A stretch of DNA of 51,004 nt from Bacillota bacterium (GTDB lineage Bacteria > Bacillota > Clostridia > Acetivibrionales > DSM-1351), in the NCBI GenBank assembly GCA_023392075.1, contig JAEVZU010000277.1, positions 1 to 51,004 on the forward strand, in the 5' to 3' direction. A model generated the notes under the pieces. That model worked only from the letters and a program-made list of their open reading frames with translations, was not told the origin of the DNA and did no database searches. Made by a program: the position numbers and the translations under genes. Positions 7,626 to 15,163 of this stretch are shown piece by piece. Each line of letters opens with the position of its first letter. Position 1 is the first letter of the stretch.

Positions 7626-8405
7626 TTATTTATTTACCACGTCCGATTTTTGAAGTTTCACCTTGCAGTATTCGCCAACAATTTTATTTTGCTCTTCACC
7701 GGCTTTACCCTCTATTGACAATGTATAGAGGGTATCATTCTTTATTAAAAAATACGCAGCAATTCCTGTTATAATGATAATTGAAATCATACAGACAATA
7801 ATTGCCCAAAGTGTCAGATGCAGCATATCACCTGCAACCTGGTAGCTTCCGATTAAACCAAAGAAAATAAATGCTCCGGCTGATATCAGTTTAATTGTTC
7901 TTTCAGGTATTTTTTTACACATAACTACACCAATTATTATACCAATCCCATCTGCAATTAACATTCCGGTAGTGGTTCCAACCAAAATTCCTATGGGGTC
8001 GGCAGGGAATTTTGCAGCAAGAGCTATAGTGGCCAGCTGGGTTTTGTCCCCCATTTCAGCAATAAAAAATGCAATTGCGACTGTAATAACTGCTCCAAAT
8101 TTTGTAGTCCTGTTCTCCTCACCCTCCAGTTTGTCACCTCTGATTGTCCACAGTCCAAAAAAAATAAAGGATAAAGAAGCAATTGCCTGAATCCATATCT
8201 GAGCTGCTTCAAAACGGGTTATAAAATTCCCCACTACAACAGCTAACGCATGGTTCAAAACGGTAGCTATAAATACGCCTGACAATACCTTTGATGCTTT
8301 GTACTTTGTGGCAAATGCCATTGCCAGCAGTTGTGTCTTATCTCCCATTTCAGCCAGAACAACCGTCCCGGTTGCAAACAGGAATGCAATTAAATTAGAA
8401 TACAT
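7626..8405 (-). CDS. GDT1/UPF0016 (TMEM165-like) manganese exporter
   Basis: Membrane cation transporter of 259 residues with six or more hydrophobic segments and the two family signatures EMGDKT at 19-24 and 117-122. Bacterial members (MneA type) export Mn2+. The upstream leader is a yybP-ykoY manganese riboswitch, which strongly supports a manganese role. The C-terminus has an extra tail of about 37 residues after the last membrane segment (NDTLYTLSIEGKAGEE...). The DNA for its first part is a palindrome matching the end of the MITE-like element at 4754-5046, so the tail may be partly derived from an insertion scar. Confidence 0.93.
   Translation of the reverse strand: MYSNLIAFLFATGTVVLAEMGDKTQLLAMAFATKYKASKVLSGVFIATVLNHALAVVVGNFITRFEAAQIWIQAIASLSFIFFGLWTIRGDKLEGEENRTTKFGAVITVAIAFFIAEMGDKTQLATIALAAKFPADPIGILVGTTTGMLIADGIGIIIGVVMCKKIPERTIKLISAGAFIFFGLIGSYQVAGDMLHLTLWAIIVCMISIIIITGIAAYFLIKNDTLYTLSIEGKAGEEQNKIVGEYCKVKLQKSDVVNK
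7706..7734. repeat. MITE-end scar inside the GDT1 gene
   Basis: Inverted repeat of 10-base arms (TACCCTCTAT / ATAGAGGGTA) with a 9-base spacer. Read on the minus strand, TTGTCAATAGAGGGTA is a 16-base exact match to the right end of the element at 4754-5046. It lies in frame within the 3' part of the gene and encodes LYTLSIEG. Confidence 0.6.
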
Positions 8406-8452
8406 TTTTACACCCTCTCGGTTTTTTAATGTTAGAAAAATATATAAAAAAA

Positions 8453-8495
8453 GACTTTTAACATAACCCCTCTAGAAAAGGTTATGTCAAAAGTC
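8453..8495 (-). terminator. Riboswitch-controlled terminator before the GDT1 gene
   Basis: A stem of 16 bp (GACTTTTGACATAACC against GGTTATGTTAAAAGTC with one G-U) is followed by seven T residues (8445-8452 complement) and then the gene start at 8405. Its 5' arm contains the 3' strand of aptamer helix P1, so the two structures exclude each other: ligand-stabilised P1 should prevent termination. Confidence 0.85.
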
Positions 8496-8575
8496 TCGTT
8501 ACCAAATCCGGTTACAAAGCCAGACGCTCACACGCCAGTATGTTGACTTTGTATTTAAAACTACTCCCTTTTAAC
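8486..8575 (-). promoter_or_regulatory. yybP-ykoY manganese riboswitch (upstream of the GDT1 gene)
   Basis: The leader shows the conserved yybP-ykoY elements: the 5' AAAAGGGAGTAG segment and the 3' GTAACGAGACTTTTG segment, closed by P1 (GTTAAAAG with CTTTTGAC). The two lobes between contain CAACATACTGGCG and the TTTGTAACC region. In this family Mn2+ bridges the two loops and turns on Mn exporters. The terminator follows in overlap, so regulation is transcriptional with manganese as ON signal. Confidence 0.88.
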
Positions 8576-8582
8576 ATGTTCA

Positions 8583-8612
8583 ATAATAATACATTAATTA
8601 ATGACTTGTCAA
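8583..8612 (-). promoter_or_regulatory. Promoter of the GDT1 riboswitch transcript
   Basis: On the minus strand TTGACA (8607-8612) and TATTAT (8583-8588) with an 18-base spacer, immediately ahead of the aptamer 5' end. This makes the riboswitch-gdt1 unit independent of the upstream PhoH-like gene. Confidence 0.65.
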
Positions 8613-8627
8613 TATAAAATTTTATGC

Positions 8628-10013
8628 TCACATCCTTTTGGCTGCTTCATATGCAAGATCGGAGCGCTCACATTCCTCATCCGTAAGGGTAATCTGGTAA
8701 CATAGAGGACTTCCCTTCATTTTCTCGGCCGCATAGCTCAGACCGTTTGTCCTTATATCCAGAAAAGGATGGTCTATCTGCTCCGGATCACCTATCAAAA
8801 TGATTTTTGTACCCCTCCCGGCACGGGTAATAATTCCTTTTACCTGCTTGGGAGTCAGATTTTGTGCTTCATCGATGATTATCCACTGTTTTACGATAGA
8901 TCTGCCCCTTATAAAGGCGATGGCCTCTGTATTGATTATTTTCCGGTCAAAAAGTTCATCTATTTTATCCTTCAATTCCTTTTCACTTTTGTACCGTTCG
9001 TTTTCATCATTGTCAATCAATACTTCCAGATTATCTATAACCGGACGAAGAAACGGGGCTATCTTTTCCTGCTCGGTACCGGGCAAAAAGCCGATATCCT
9101 CATCAAATTTCACATTCGGCCGGCATACCAGTATCTTCCTGTAGGTCTTGTTATTCTCGGCAACCATTTTGTGGAGACCGACTGCAAGTGAATAAAATGT
9201 TTTTGCAGTACCGGCCGAGCCTTTTATTATAACAAGCGGCGCTTTGTCGGCATCCAGCATCAAGGCTTCTTGTATGAATTTTTGTCCGGCATTCCTTGGA
9301 GAAACACCAAACGGGTGTTCATTTATGAAGTTGAGGGGTACCACCTCCTTACCGTCAAAACGCGCCAAAGCAGTATGTTTGTCATTTTTGACGGAGTGGA
9401 TTATCAGGAACTGGTTTACAAAAAGTTCGACGCTTTCCTTTTTGCCCGAATTATCAGGGTAATAAAACAGCTCCTCTTCCAGCAGCTTTGAGTTTTTATA
9501 AAAATCATTCAGTTTTTTCTCTGTAGTATAAACTTCCATACGCCCTTTGTATTGCTCATCATATACGGGTACCTGCTCTGCAAAAAAGTCCTGGGCTTCA
9601 ATTTCCAGAACATCGGCTTTTATTCTTGCAAAAAAATCTTTTGTAATGAGAAATACCTTTTCCCCATTTTCCTTTAAACCCTTGCATACCTTCAGTATCC
9701 GGTTATCGTTAACACTGCCTATCCAGCTTTCAGGAAGCTTTACTTCATGAAAATTCATCTCAATACGCAGAAGACCTCCATTATCAAGCTTAACTCCCTT
9801 ATTCAGATTCCCTTTTTCCCTGAGTCCGTCAATCAGCCTTGCTACATGCCTTGCGTTTGCTCCAAGCTCGGTATTGTCTTTTTTGAATTTGTCCAGTTCC
9901 TCCAATACCACCTCAGGTATAACTATGTTATTGTCGGCAAATGAGTAGAGTGCATATGGAGTATGCAGCAAGACATTAGTATCCAGTACAAAAGTCTTCT
10001 TTAATTTTTTCAT
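8628..10013 (-). CDS. PIN-PhoH family ATPase/RNase (YlaK-like)
   Basis: A 461-residue fusion of an N-terminal PIN nuclease domain (FVLDTNVLLHTP with Asp11; acid pair near EELDKF at 38-43; ND around 102) with a C-terminal PhoH ATPase domain. The PhoH part has P-loop GSAGTAKT at 265-272, IIIDEAQN as Walker B and IILIGDPEQID. PIN-PhoH proteins are thought to couple helicase-like ATP use to RNA cleavage; the Bacillus homologue is YlaK. A single-gene unit: the preceding transcript terminates at 10105-10165 and its own end abuts the riboswitch promoter. Cellular targets are unknown. Confidence 0.93.
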   Translation of the reverse strand: MKKLKKTFVLDTNVLLHTPYALYSFADNNIVIPEVVLEELDKFKKDNTELGANARHVARLIDGLREKGNLNKGVKLDNGGLLRIEMNFHEVKLPESWIGSVNDNRILKVCKGLKENGEKVFLITKDFFARIKADVLEIEAQDFFAEQVPVYDEQYKGRMEVYTTEKKLNDFYKNSKLLEEELFYYPDNSGKKESVELFVNQFLIIHSVKNDKHTALARFDGKEVVPLNFINEHPFGVSPRNAGQKFIQEALMLDADKAPLVIIKGSAGTAKTFYSLAVGLHKMVAENNKTYRKILVCRPNVKFDEDIGFLPGTEQEKIAPFLRPVIDNLEVLIDNDENERYKSEKELKDKIDELFDRKIINTEAIAFIRGRSIVKQWIIIDEAQNLTPKQVKGIITRAGRGTKIILIGDPEQIDHPFLDIRTNGLSYAAEKMKGSPLCYQITLTDEECERSDLAYEAAKRM

Positions 10014-10104
10014 TGGTTACCGCCCCTATCCTTAATTTTTTTAACTGCGTATTATACAATACATTTAAGCTCTTCAACAATTTAAAATATTCAAAACAAA
10101 AAAA

Positions 10105-10165
10105 TCTGAAAAGTAATAAGTTATTATTCCTGCCTTCGGGGAAATAACCTTAAACACTTTTCAGA
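10105..10165 (-). terminator. Terminator after the PHP gene and small ORF
   Basis: Outer arms TCTGAAAAGT / ACTTTTCAGA enclose an inner GGTTATTT...AATAACTT stem-loop; on the minus strand it runs into TTTTTTT (10098-10104). It begins one base after the stop of the small ORF at 10167. Confidence 0.85.
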
Positions 10166-10166
10166 C

Positions 10167-10256
10167 TTATTTAGCTTTATTTGACGATTCTCTTCCCATA
10201 AACTTTTCAGTTTCATAGCCATGTCCAAATGAATAAGTATATTCATATAACCTCAC
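10167..10256 (-). CDS. Putative 29-residue small protein overlapping the PHP gene
   Basis: A GTG-started frame overlaps the stop of the PHP phosphoesterase gene as GTGA, the classic coupled arrangement, and stops one base before the terminator stem. The product is rich in aromatic and charged residues (RLYEYTYSFGHGYETEKF, then a Ser/Lys tail) and has no membrane segment. A competing frame starts at an ATG a few bases on, so the assignment rests on the overlap and on the tight fit between two landmarks. Function unknown. Confidence 0.4.
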   Translation of the reverse strand: MRLYEYTYSFGHGYETEKFMGRESSNKAK

Positions 10257-11089
10257 CTATATCCTGACATCAGTAACAGTCCGGTTTTCCGGGATATTTT
10301 TATCATCGAAGGCTGTCTGTTCTCATAAACGGTTATATAATCAAATCCTGCCTGTTCAATCATTTCGATTCCTTCTTTGATACCCTTGCCAACATCTGCT
10401 GCCGTATGCGCATCAGATCCTACCGTAATTATCTCTCCTCCGAGCTGCCTGTATAAGCTCACTATGTCAAGTGCGGGCAAACAGGCCTTCGCATGCTGTC
10501 TCAGTCCTGATGTGTTCACCTCAATACCTTTACCATTCTGAATGATTTTTTTCAGAATTTCCTCAAGCCTGTCTCGGTAATCAATTAAATGTACCTTGAT
10601 TTTGTATAGGGATGTATATCTTTTGATAAGATCCAGATGACCTACACAGTCAAATTTATTCCAGTTAACCAATGCCTTGAGCTCTTCAAGATATCTGATG
10701 CAATAATAAGATTTATTGTGTTCATCATAAATTACTTCGCCGAAATCTTTGTTATCGCTCATTTTATGTGCTGAAGCAAGAACATAATCATACTGGTGTA
10801 CTTCAATTAATTTTTCAGAATATTCCGGATATAAATGCGGCTGACCCAGTTCAACTCCCCTTTTTAATTTTATATCTTTTGCAAAAACCGCCTCAGCACT
10901 TAAAACTTCTTCAAAATACTTGTCTGCATTGTAATACGGATAATTTTCATTTCCCAAAGAAGGCTCGAAATGATCAGTTACGGCAATTTCATTCAACCCC
11001 GAATCAACAGCTTTTACGCACATATCATATATTTTGTTTTTTCCATCGCTTGAGTTGTCTGAATGTGTGTGATAATCGATTAAATACAT
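10253..11089 (-). CDS. PHP-domain phosphoesterase, histidinol-phosphatase (HisK) type
   Basis: Metal-dependent phosphoesterase of the polymerase-and-histidinol-phosphatase superfamily, 278 residues. Motif I is at the very N-terminus (MYLIDYHTHSDNSSDG: Asp5, His7, His9); others include AVTDHFEP, HKMSD, GHLDLIKRY and GSDAH. These match HisJ/HisK-type histidinol phosphatases, last step but one of histidine synthesis, though no his genes are nearby and other phosphate substrates are possible. I set the start at 11089 since AAAGGAA lies about 7 bases upstream and the HTH motif begins at once; the longer frame to 11158 adds a tail with no family support. Confidence 0.85.
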   Translation of the reverse strand: MYLIDYHTHSDNSSDGKNKIYDMCVKAVDSGLNEIAVTDHFEPSLGNENYPYYNADKYFEEVLSAEAVFAKDIKLKRGVELGQPHLYPEYSEKLIEVHQYDYVLASAHKMSDNKDFGEVIYDEHNKSYYCIRYLEELKALVNWNKFDCVGHLDLIKRYTSLYKIKVHLIDYRDRLEEILKKIIQNGKGIEVNTSGLRQHAKACLPALDIVSLYRQLGGEIITVGSDAHTAADVGKGIKEGIEMIEQAGFDYITVYENRQPSMIKISRKTGLLLMSGYR

Positions 11090-11215
11090 ATATAATTCCT
11101 TTCTTAACGCTGCAGTTCTTTTCTTTATAAGAATAGGATAATACCGTATTATTAACAATTCATTAATGCATCCTTAATTTAAGGTAAATTCTAAAAAAAG
11201 CCTGAATATAAAAAA

Positions 11216-11243
11216 CCTGCAGAACATTTTTCTGTTCTGCAGG
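11216..11243 (-). terminator. Terminator after the charged hypothetical gene
   Basis: Perfect 10-bp arms CCTGCAGAAC / GTTCTGCAGG with an 8-base loop, followed on the minus strand by TTTTT, 25 bases after the stop at 11268. Confidence 0.88.
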
Positions 11244-11267
11244 TAAAATGACTGAACATCCCAGGGG

Positions 11268-11801
11268 TCAGTCTTCTGCAAAATAATCAAAATCAAAATG
11301 ACTATTCTTATTACCGTTTTTTTCATCAAGGGGTTCATTGCCATCATTGTCATCTTGATACTTTTCTTTGTTCTCTGCTTGATATTCCTCCTCATCTTTT
11401 TTGGACTTTTCCTTTGAAAATACTTCTTCTGCATGTTCCTTTACTTCATTAGTGTAATTTTTTTTTGATTCACTTTCCTTCCCTTTATTTTTATGTTTTG
11501 ATTTTATGTTAAAGCCTTCATACTCATCTTCATCAAATTCTTTAAACTCATCATTTTTAAAGAATTCATCAAGAATGCCGTTTTCAATTAAAAGTAATAA
11601 TAAAATCAGCCCCTCCCACAAGGTTAATTTCTCATTTTTACTTTTTTTCTTATGTTTTCTCGTTTCCTCATTATAATATTGGCGAAGAATTTCTTTGAGT
11701 ATCCAATCATTATTATTATGCATATCAGGAGCCTTGTTTTTATCATTAAATGTTGAACTATTGCCTTGTGTATGCCGCTTTTTTCTGCCATGTCTTTTCA
11801 T
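11268..11801 (-). CDS. Highly charged hypothetical protein
   Basis: A 177-residue protein I do not recognise. The first 60 residues are basic and polar (MKRHGRKKRHTQGNSS), residues about 60-78 form one hydrophobic stretch (LTLWEGLILLLLLIENGIL), and the rest is a low-complexity Glu/Lys/Asp/Asn region likely to be unstructured. The ATG follows a GGAGC/AAGGAG-like site and a clean terminator follows, so it appears to be a real monocistronic gene. The single hydrophobic segment followed by an acidic tail could mean membrane attachment or a coiled assembly. Confidence 0.6.
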   Translation of the reverse strand: MKRHGRKKRHTQGNSSTFNDKNKAPDMHNNNDWILKEILRQYYNEETRKHKKKSKNEKLTLWEGLILLLLLIENGILDEFFKNDEFKEFDEDEYEGFNIKSKHKNKGKESESKKNYTNEVKEHAEEVFSKEKSKKDEEEYQAENKEKYQDDNDGNEPLDEKNGNKNSHFDFDYFAED

Positions 11802-11870
11802 ACATACCGCTCCTTAACCAAAATATTGCCATAATATTATATGAATAGTTAACATAAAATGTAACAAAAA

Positions 11871-11901
11871 ACCAGATCCATATACTTTGGGTAGATCTGG
11901 T
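11871..11901 (-). terminator. Terminator after the YmaF-like gene
   Basis: Arms ACCAGATC / GATCTGGT with a 15-base loop, then TTTTTT on the minus strand, 33 bases past the stop. Confidence 0.8.
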
Positions 11902-11933
11902 CAGAGATTAATTTGACTTTATTCCAAGGATAT

Positions 11934-12224
11934 TTAATCCCTATAGACTGATGTTCTCCCTGAAAAACGATGTCTGTGCCTGTCTGCGACTTTGGTTTCC
12001 CCGACATAATTATGATAATGTCGTCCCCCGATATATATTGCAGGACCTGTATAATCGGTGTAATAATGAACATGACCATCCTCATATGAGGTAACGCCTT
12101 CAAAATAATGAATATGGCATTCAGTGTCCGGATTGATACTTGTTCGGCCCATATAAGTGTGAACATGCCCGTCATTATATGAGGTTTCACCGACATATCT
12201 GTGATTATGTGGCTCATTTGGCAT
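11934..12224 (-). CDS. YmaF-family histidine-rich repeat protein
   Basis: A 96-residue protein built of four imperfect copies of a unit of about 20-24 residues, of the form GH-x-H-x-Y-x-G-x-T-S (HNHRYVGETS, GHVHTYMGRTS, CHIHYFEGVTS, GHVHYY..., HYHNYVGET, HRHRFSGRTS). This is the YmaF pattern. The paired histidines suggest metal binding, and the repeats a small beta structure, but the function is not known. I chose the ATG at 12224 because GAGGTGA lies 8 bases upstream; a GTG four codons earlier overlaps that site. Its place next to a manganese-regulated terC may be meaningful or chance. Confidence 0.82.
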   Translation of the reverse strand: MPNEPHNHRYVGETSYNDGHVHTYMGRTSINPDTECHIHYFEGVTSYEDGHVHYYTDYTGPAIYIGGRHYHNYVGETKVADRHRHRFSGRTSVYRD

Positions 12225-12322
12225 ATTAGATATCACCTCGGTACATTTTATGTCAACTTATAAGTGTTTGTTACAAACTTTTACATTACATCACATAAAA
12301 TAATACCAGAGAGTCTCGATGC

Positions 12323-13156
12323 TTAAGTTTTTACCTTTTTTGTTTTTCCGTTAATCATCACTGATGCTGCAATACTGAGTGCCAAAATTGAAATAATCAC
12401 AACCAGGGAAAGTTCAACGGGTATTTTTATATGGAACATTAACAGTGACAGCTTAACACCGGTAAATGTGAGAATCAGAGCTACACCATACTTCACGTAC
12501 TTGAATTTTTCGTGAAGATTTCCCAGTACGAAATACATGCTCCTAAGCCCCATGATGGCAAATATGTTTGATGTGTATACTATAAACGGGTCAAGTGTTA
12601 TTGAAAAAATAGCCGGTATTGAGTCTACTGCAAATATTATGTCTGTGAACTCAATAACAATAAGAACTGCAAAAAGAGGTGTGGCATATAATACTTTGTT
12701 TTTTCTTACAAAAAACCTGTCGCCATCCAGGCTGTCGCTCACCGGAATAAGCTTGCCAAGAAGCTTTGTTATCCTGCTGTCCTTGACATTGTTATCTTCA
12801 TGTCCAAACATCATTTTGATACCGCTGAAAATAAGGATGGCTCCGAATATGTAGAGCATCCAATGGAACTTATTAATAATTGTTACCCCCAACAGCACAA
12901 ATATCAGCCTTAGCACAAGAGCTCCGGCAATTCCGTAGTTCAGGACTCTTCTTTGATATTCCGGTTTTATTCCAAAACTGCTGAAAACCATAATAAAAAG
13001 AAATAAGTTGTCAATACTCAAACTTTTCTCAATTACAAAACCTCCCAGGAACTCCAGAGCCTTCTCCTGTCCCATAAAAATATAGACTCCAACATTAAAG
13101 ACCATTGCCAGACCGATCCAGAATGCCACCCAAAGCAGGGCTTTTTTCGTAGACAT
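12323..13156 (-). CDS. TerC-family membrane protein, manganese exporter type
   Basis: Integral membrane protein of 277 residues with about seven hydrophobic segments. Family motifs include the GGFVIEKSLSIDNLFLF block (acidic SxDN) and the matching FTDIIFAVDSIPAIFSIT block, both believed to line the ion path. TerC proteins such as Bacillus YkoY/YceF export Mn2+. The gene stands behind a second yybP-ykoY riboswitch (13191-13315), the classical leader for ykoY-type genes. With the GDT1 gene 4 kb away it forms a manganese-efflux pair under the same sensor type. Confidence 0.93.
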   Translation of the reverse strand: MSTKKALLWVAFWIGLAMVFNVGVYIFMGQEKALEFLGGFVIEKSLSIDNLFLFIMVFSSFGIKPEYQRRVLNYGIAGALVLRLIFVLLGVTIINKFHWMLYIFGAILIFSGIKMMFGHEDNNVKDSRITKLLGKLIPVSDSLDGDRFFVRKNKVLYATPLFAVLIVIEFTDIIFAVDSIPAIFSITLDPFIVYTSNIFAIMGLRSMYFVLGNLHEKFKYVKYGVALILTFTGVKLSLLMFHIKIPVELSLVVIISILALSIAASVMINGKTKKVKT

Positions 13157-13190
13157 AAATGTACCTCCAGTTTTTTTATTTATATAAAAA

Positions 13191-13230
13191 GACTCTGAGA
13201 CAAAACCCGGCCGGGTTTTGTCTCAGAGTC
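13191..13230 (-). terminator. Riboswitch-controlled terminator before terC
   Basis: A perfect 40-base palindrome (20-base arms; GACTCTGAGAC...GTCTCAGAGTC) followed on the minus strand by TTTTT and then the terC ribosome site. Its 5' arm overlaps the P1 3' strand (CTCTG) of the aptamer, giving mutually exclusive folds. Confidence 0.88.
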
Positions 13231-13315
13231 TCACGAATTGTGGATATACCGGGCAAATTGCCGTAATGACGGTTAATCCTCTGTTGCTGTTAGTTACAGA
13301 CCGTTACTCCCTCTG
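13224..13315 (-). promoter_or_regulatory. yybP-ykoY manganese riboswitch (upstream of terC)
   Basis: Conserved elements are CAGAGGGAGTAACGG at the 5' side and CGTGAGACTCTGAG at the 3' side, with CAGAG/CTCTG as helix P1 and two intervening arms (one CCGTCATTACGG). Architecture equals that before the GDT1 gene although the sequences between conserved parts differ, so it is not a recent duplicate. Confidence 0.85.
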
Positions 13316-13353
13316 TTTGTTGTTTTAATCAAATTAGTTTAGTTAGTTATATT

Positions 13354-13995
13354 TTAGGCTTTGCTTCTTCTGCTTGTCATCCATGTGACTATAACCGGCA
13401 ATAAAGAAATACCTATTATTGCAAGTATAACCAATGTAAAATTCTCACTCACTACCGGAATATTTCCAAAAAAGTAGCCTGAAGCCACGCAGATGGATAC
13501 CCATGCTATCCCGCCCGCTATATTGTAAAGTATGAACCTGCCGTAGGACATACTGCCCATTCCTGCAACGAAGGGTGCAAAGGTTCGGATTACAGGAATA
13601 AACCTTGCCATAATGACGGTTTTACCGCCATGCTTCCGGTAAAATTCATGAGCTTTATCCAGATGTTTTTTATTTAAGAATCTGACATTTTGCTTTTTAA
13701 ATATCTTTGGTCCCAGAAACTTGCCGATATGGTAATTTACAGTGTCACCTATGATAGCTGCTGCGATGAGAACACCGGTTATTATCCAGATATTCATGGC
13801 CCCTGACGCCGATAAAGCACCAACTACGAAAATAAGAGAATCACCAGGCAGAAAAGGTGCCATAAACAGTCCTGTCTCACAAAAAATAATTAAAAATAAA
13901 ATCAAGTATGTGAAACCGCCAAAGTTGTTGATCAGTTCTGTCAAATGTTCATCCAAATTAACTATGAAGTCAATCAGCGTGTAAATTATGTCCAT
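13354..13995 (-). CDS. DedA-family membrane protein
   Basis: A 213-residue protein of the DedA/SNARE-associated (VTT) family, the bacterial members of which include undecaprenyl-phosphate and phospholipid flippases. It shows the family core ETGLFMAPFLPGDSLIFVVGAL, GDTVNYHIGKFLGPKIF, and the FIPVIRTFAPFVAGMGSM block with the conserved Arg in ARFIPVIRT. I prefer the ATG at 13995, with CGGAGGAAG just upstream, over the one ten codons earlier. A second, divergent DedA is at 15552-16196. Exact substrate cannot be read. Confidence 0.9.
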   Translation of the reverse strand: MDIIYTLIDFIVNLDEHLTELINNFGGFTYLILFLIIFCETGLFMAPFLPGDSLIFVVGALSASGAMNIWIITGVLIAAAIIGDTVNYHIGKFLGPKIFKKQNVRFLNKKHLDKAHEFYRKHGGKTVIMARFIPVIRTFAPFVAGMGSMSYGRFILYNIAGGIAWVSICVASGYFFGNIPVVSENFTLVILAIIGISLLPVIVTWMTSRRSKA

Positions 13996-14158
13996 TCTTC
14001 CTCCGTATTTATAAAGTATATCCAATATATATTCAACTATTAAAATAAAAACAATAAATCAAAAAAGACATTATAGAAGAGTTTATAGAAACAGCCGTTT
14101 CGATATAGTATCACGATTGTAATATGTTAAGTGTAATTTTGTCAATTAATATATTGTT

Positions 14159-14191
14159 AATTATTTGTTAAGAACTACTTAACAAATAATT
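14159..14191. promoter_or_regulatory. 14-bp perfect inverted repeat upstream of the CAP gene
   Basis: Arms AATTATTTGTTAAG / CTTAACAAATAATT around AACTA, placed in the 283-base gap between divergent dedA and the LysM-CAP gene, about 90 bases before the latter's start. AT-rich and followed by only TTT, it looks more like an operator than a terminator. The rest of the gap is AT-rich without other clear signals. Confidence 0.4.
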
Positions 14192-14278
14192 TTGATGCAT
14201 AATATTTCAATTTTTTAAAAAAATTGTTGGTCATATTATTATAACAAACACAAATAATAGTCATTGAGGTGATAAATT

Positions 14279-14887
14279 TTGAAAAGAATATTGATTATAG
14301 CAACATTAGTTTTTAGCATGCTGACAGTTGGGGTTTTTGCTCAGACTTATACTTGTAAGCGCGGTGACACATTGTCCGGTATAGCTGCCAAACACGATAC
14401 AACTCTAAGCAGGTTAAAAGCCTGCAATCCCCAGCTTAAGAATTCTTCCGCCGTTAAACCGGGGCAGAAGCTGACAATACCTGATCAAGGCAGCATTTCC
14501 GATTACGAAAAGGAAGTTGCCAGGCTCGTTAATGTTGAAAGATCCAAAAGGGGTCTGCAAACATTAACACTAAACGCACAAATATCAAAAGTAGCAAGAT
14601 TAAAGTGTCAGGACATGGTTAATAAACACTATTTCTCTCATACCTCGCCAACCTACGGATCTCCGTTTAAAATGATGGAATCCTTCGGTATCAGGTTTTC
14701 AACAGCAGGCGAAAATATCGCCTATGGTCAGAAAACACCTGCGGAGGTTATGAACGGCTGGATGAATTCACCCGGACACAGAGCAAATATTTTGAGCCGC
14801 ACCTATACAAATATAGGTGTAGGTCTTGCCAAAACAAGCACCGGAGTCAAGTATTGGACTCAAATGTTTACAAAGCCGTTAAAATAG
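14279..14887 (+). CDS. Secreted LysM + CAP (SCP/PR-1) domain protein
   Basis: A 202-residue exported protein. Residues 1-21 form a Sec signal (MKRILIIATLVFSMLTVGVFA), 23-67 a LysM peptidoglycan-binding domain (YTCKRGDTLSGIAAKHDTTL...VKPGQKLTIP), and 75-200 a CAP domain (VNVERSKRGL, HYFSHTSPTYGSP, GENIAYG, GWMNSPGHRANIL). YkwD/SafA-like proteins of this shape occur in spore coat or wall. Translation starts at TTG, supported by GAGGTGATAAATT with proper spacing. Function of bacterial CAP domains is mostly unknown; the wall location is well supported. Confidence 0.9.
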   Translation: MKRILIIATLVFSMLTVGVFAQTYTCKRGDTLSGIAAKHDTTLSRLKACNPQLKNSSAVKPGQKLTIPDQGSISDYEKEVARLVNVERSKRGLQTLTLNAQISKVARLKCQDMVNKHYFSHTSPTYGSPFKMMESFGIRFSTAGENIAYGQKTPAEVMNGWMNSPGHRANILSRTYTNIGVGLAKTSTGVKYWTQMFTKPLK

Positions 14888-14926
14888 TCATAGGGCTAAA
14901 ATTCCAGGTGCCATGTAATTTATAAG

Positions 14927-14962
14927 AGCAGTGTCCATTGACTACGATCATTGGATGCTGCT
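14927..14962 (+). terminator. Likely terminator after the CAP gene
   Basis: Imperfect stem AGCAGTGTCCA / TGGATGCTGCT with TTTTG following, 40 bases after the stop at 14887. Nothing else supportable is seen in 14963-15085. Confidence 0.5.
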
Positions 14963-15085
14963 TTTGCAAAAAATTTGCTTCACAAATCCGCTTCACACCC
15001 ACTTAGTGAAATTTTGGGGTTTATACATTCAAATATAAGAGCCTCCCCACTGTTCCAAAACTTATAAATTCCTATACTCTAAAAA

Positions 15086-15115
15086 ACATCTGTTCCAGGG
15101 AATCGGAACAGATGT
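15086..15115 (-). terminator. Terminator after glutaredoxin 2
   Basis: Perfect 11-bp arms ACATCTGTTCC / GGAACAGATGT with an 8-base loop, followed on the minus strand by TTTTTAG, 48 bases past the gene's stop. Confidence 0.88.
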
Positions 15116-15163
15116 CTTTATTCAAACAATAAGTTAAAAACAAATTGAACAGTTCAAATATTC

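Noticed and set aside
11174..11434. An 86-codon frame overlapping the charged hypothetical gene
   Set aside because: It is a Lys-rich out-of-frame shadow of the Glu/Lys repeat region and runs through the clear terminator at 11216-11243.
11849..12217. A 122-codon frame overlapping the YmaF-like gene
   Set aside because: It arises from the repeat structure of the YmaF-like gene in another frame; the other frame has the His-pair repeats and the good ribosome site.
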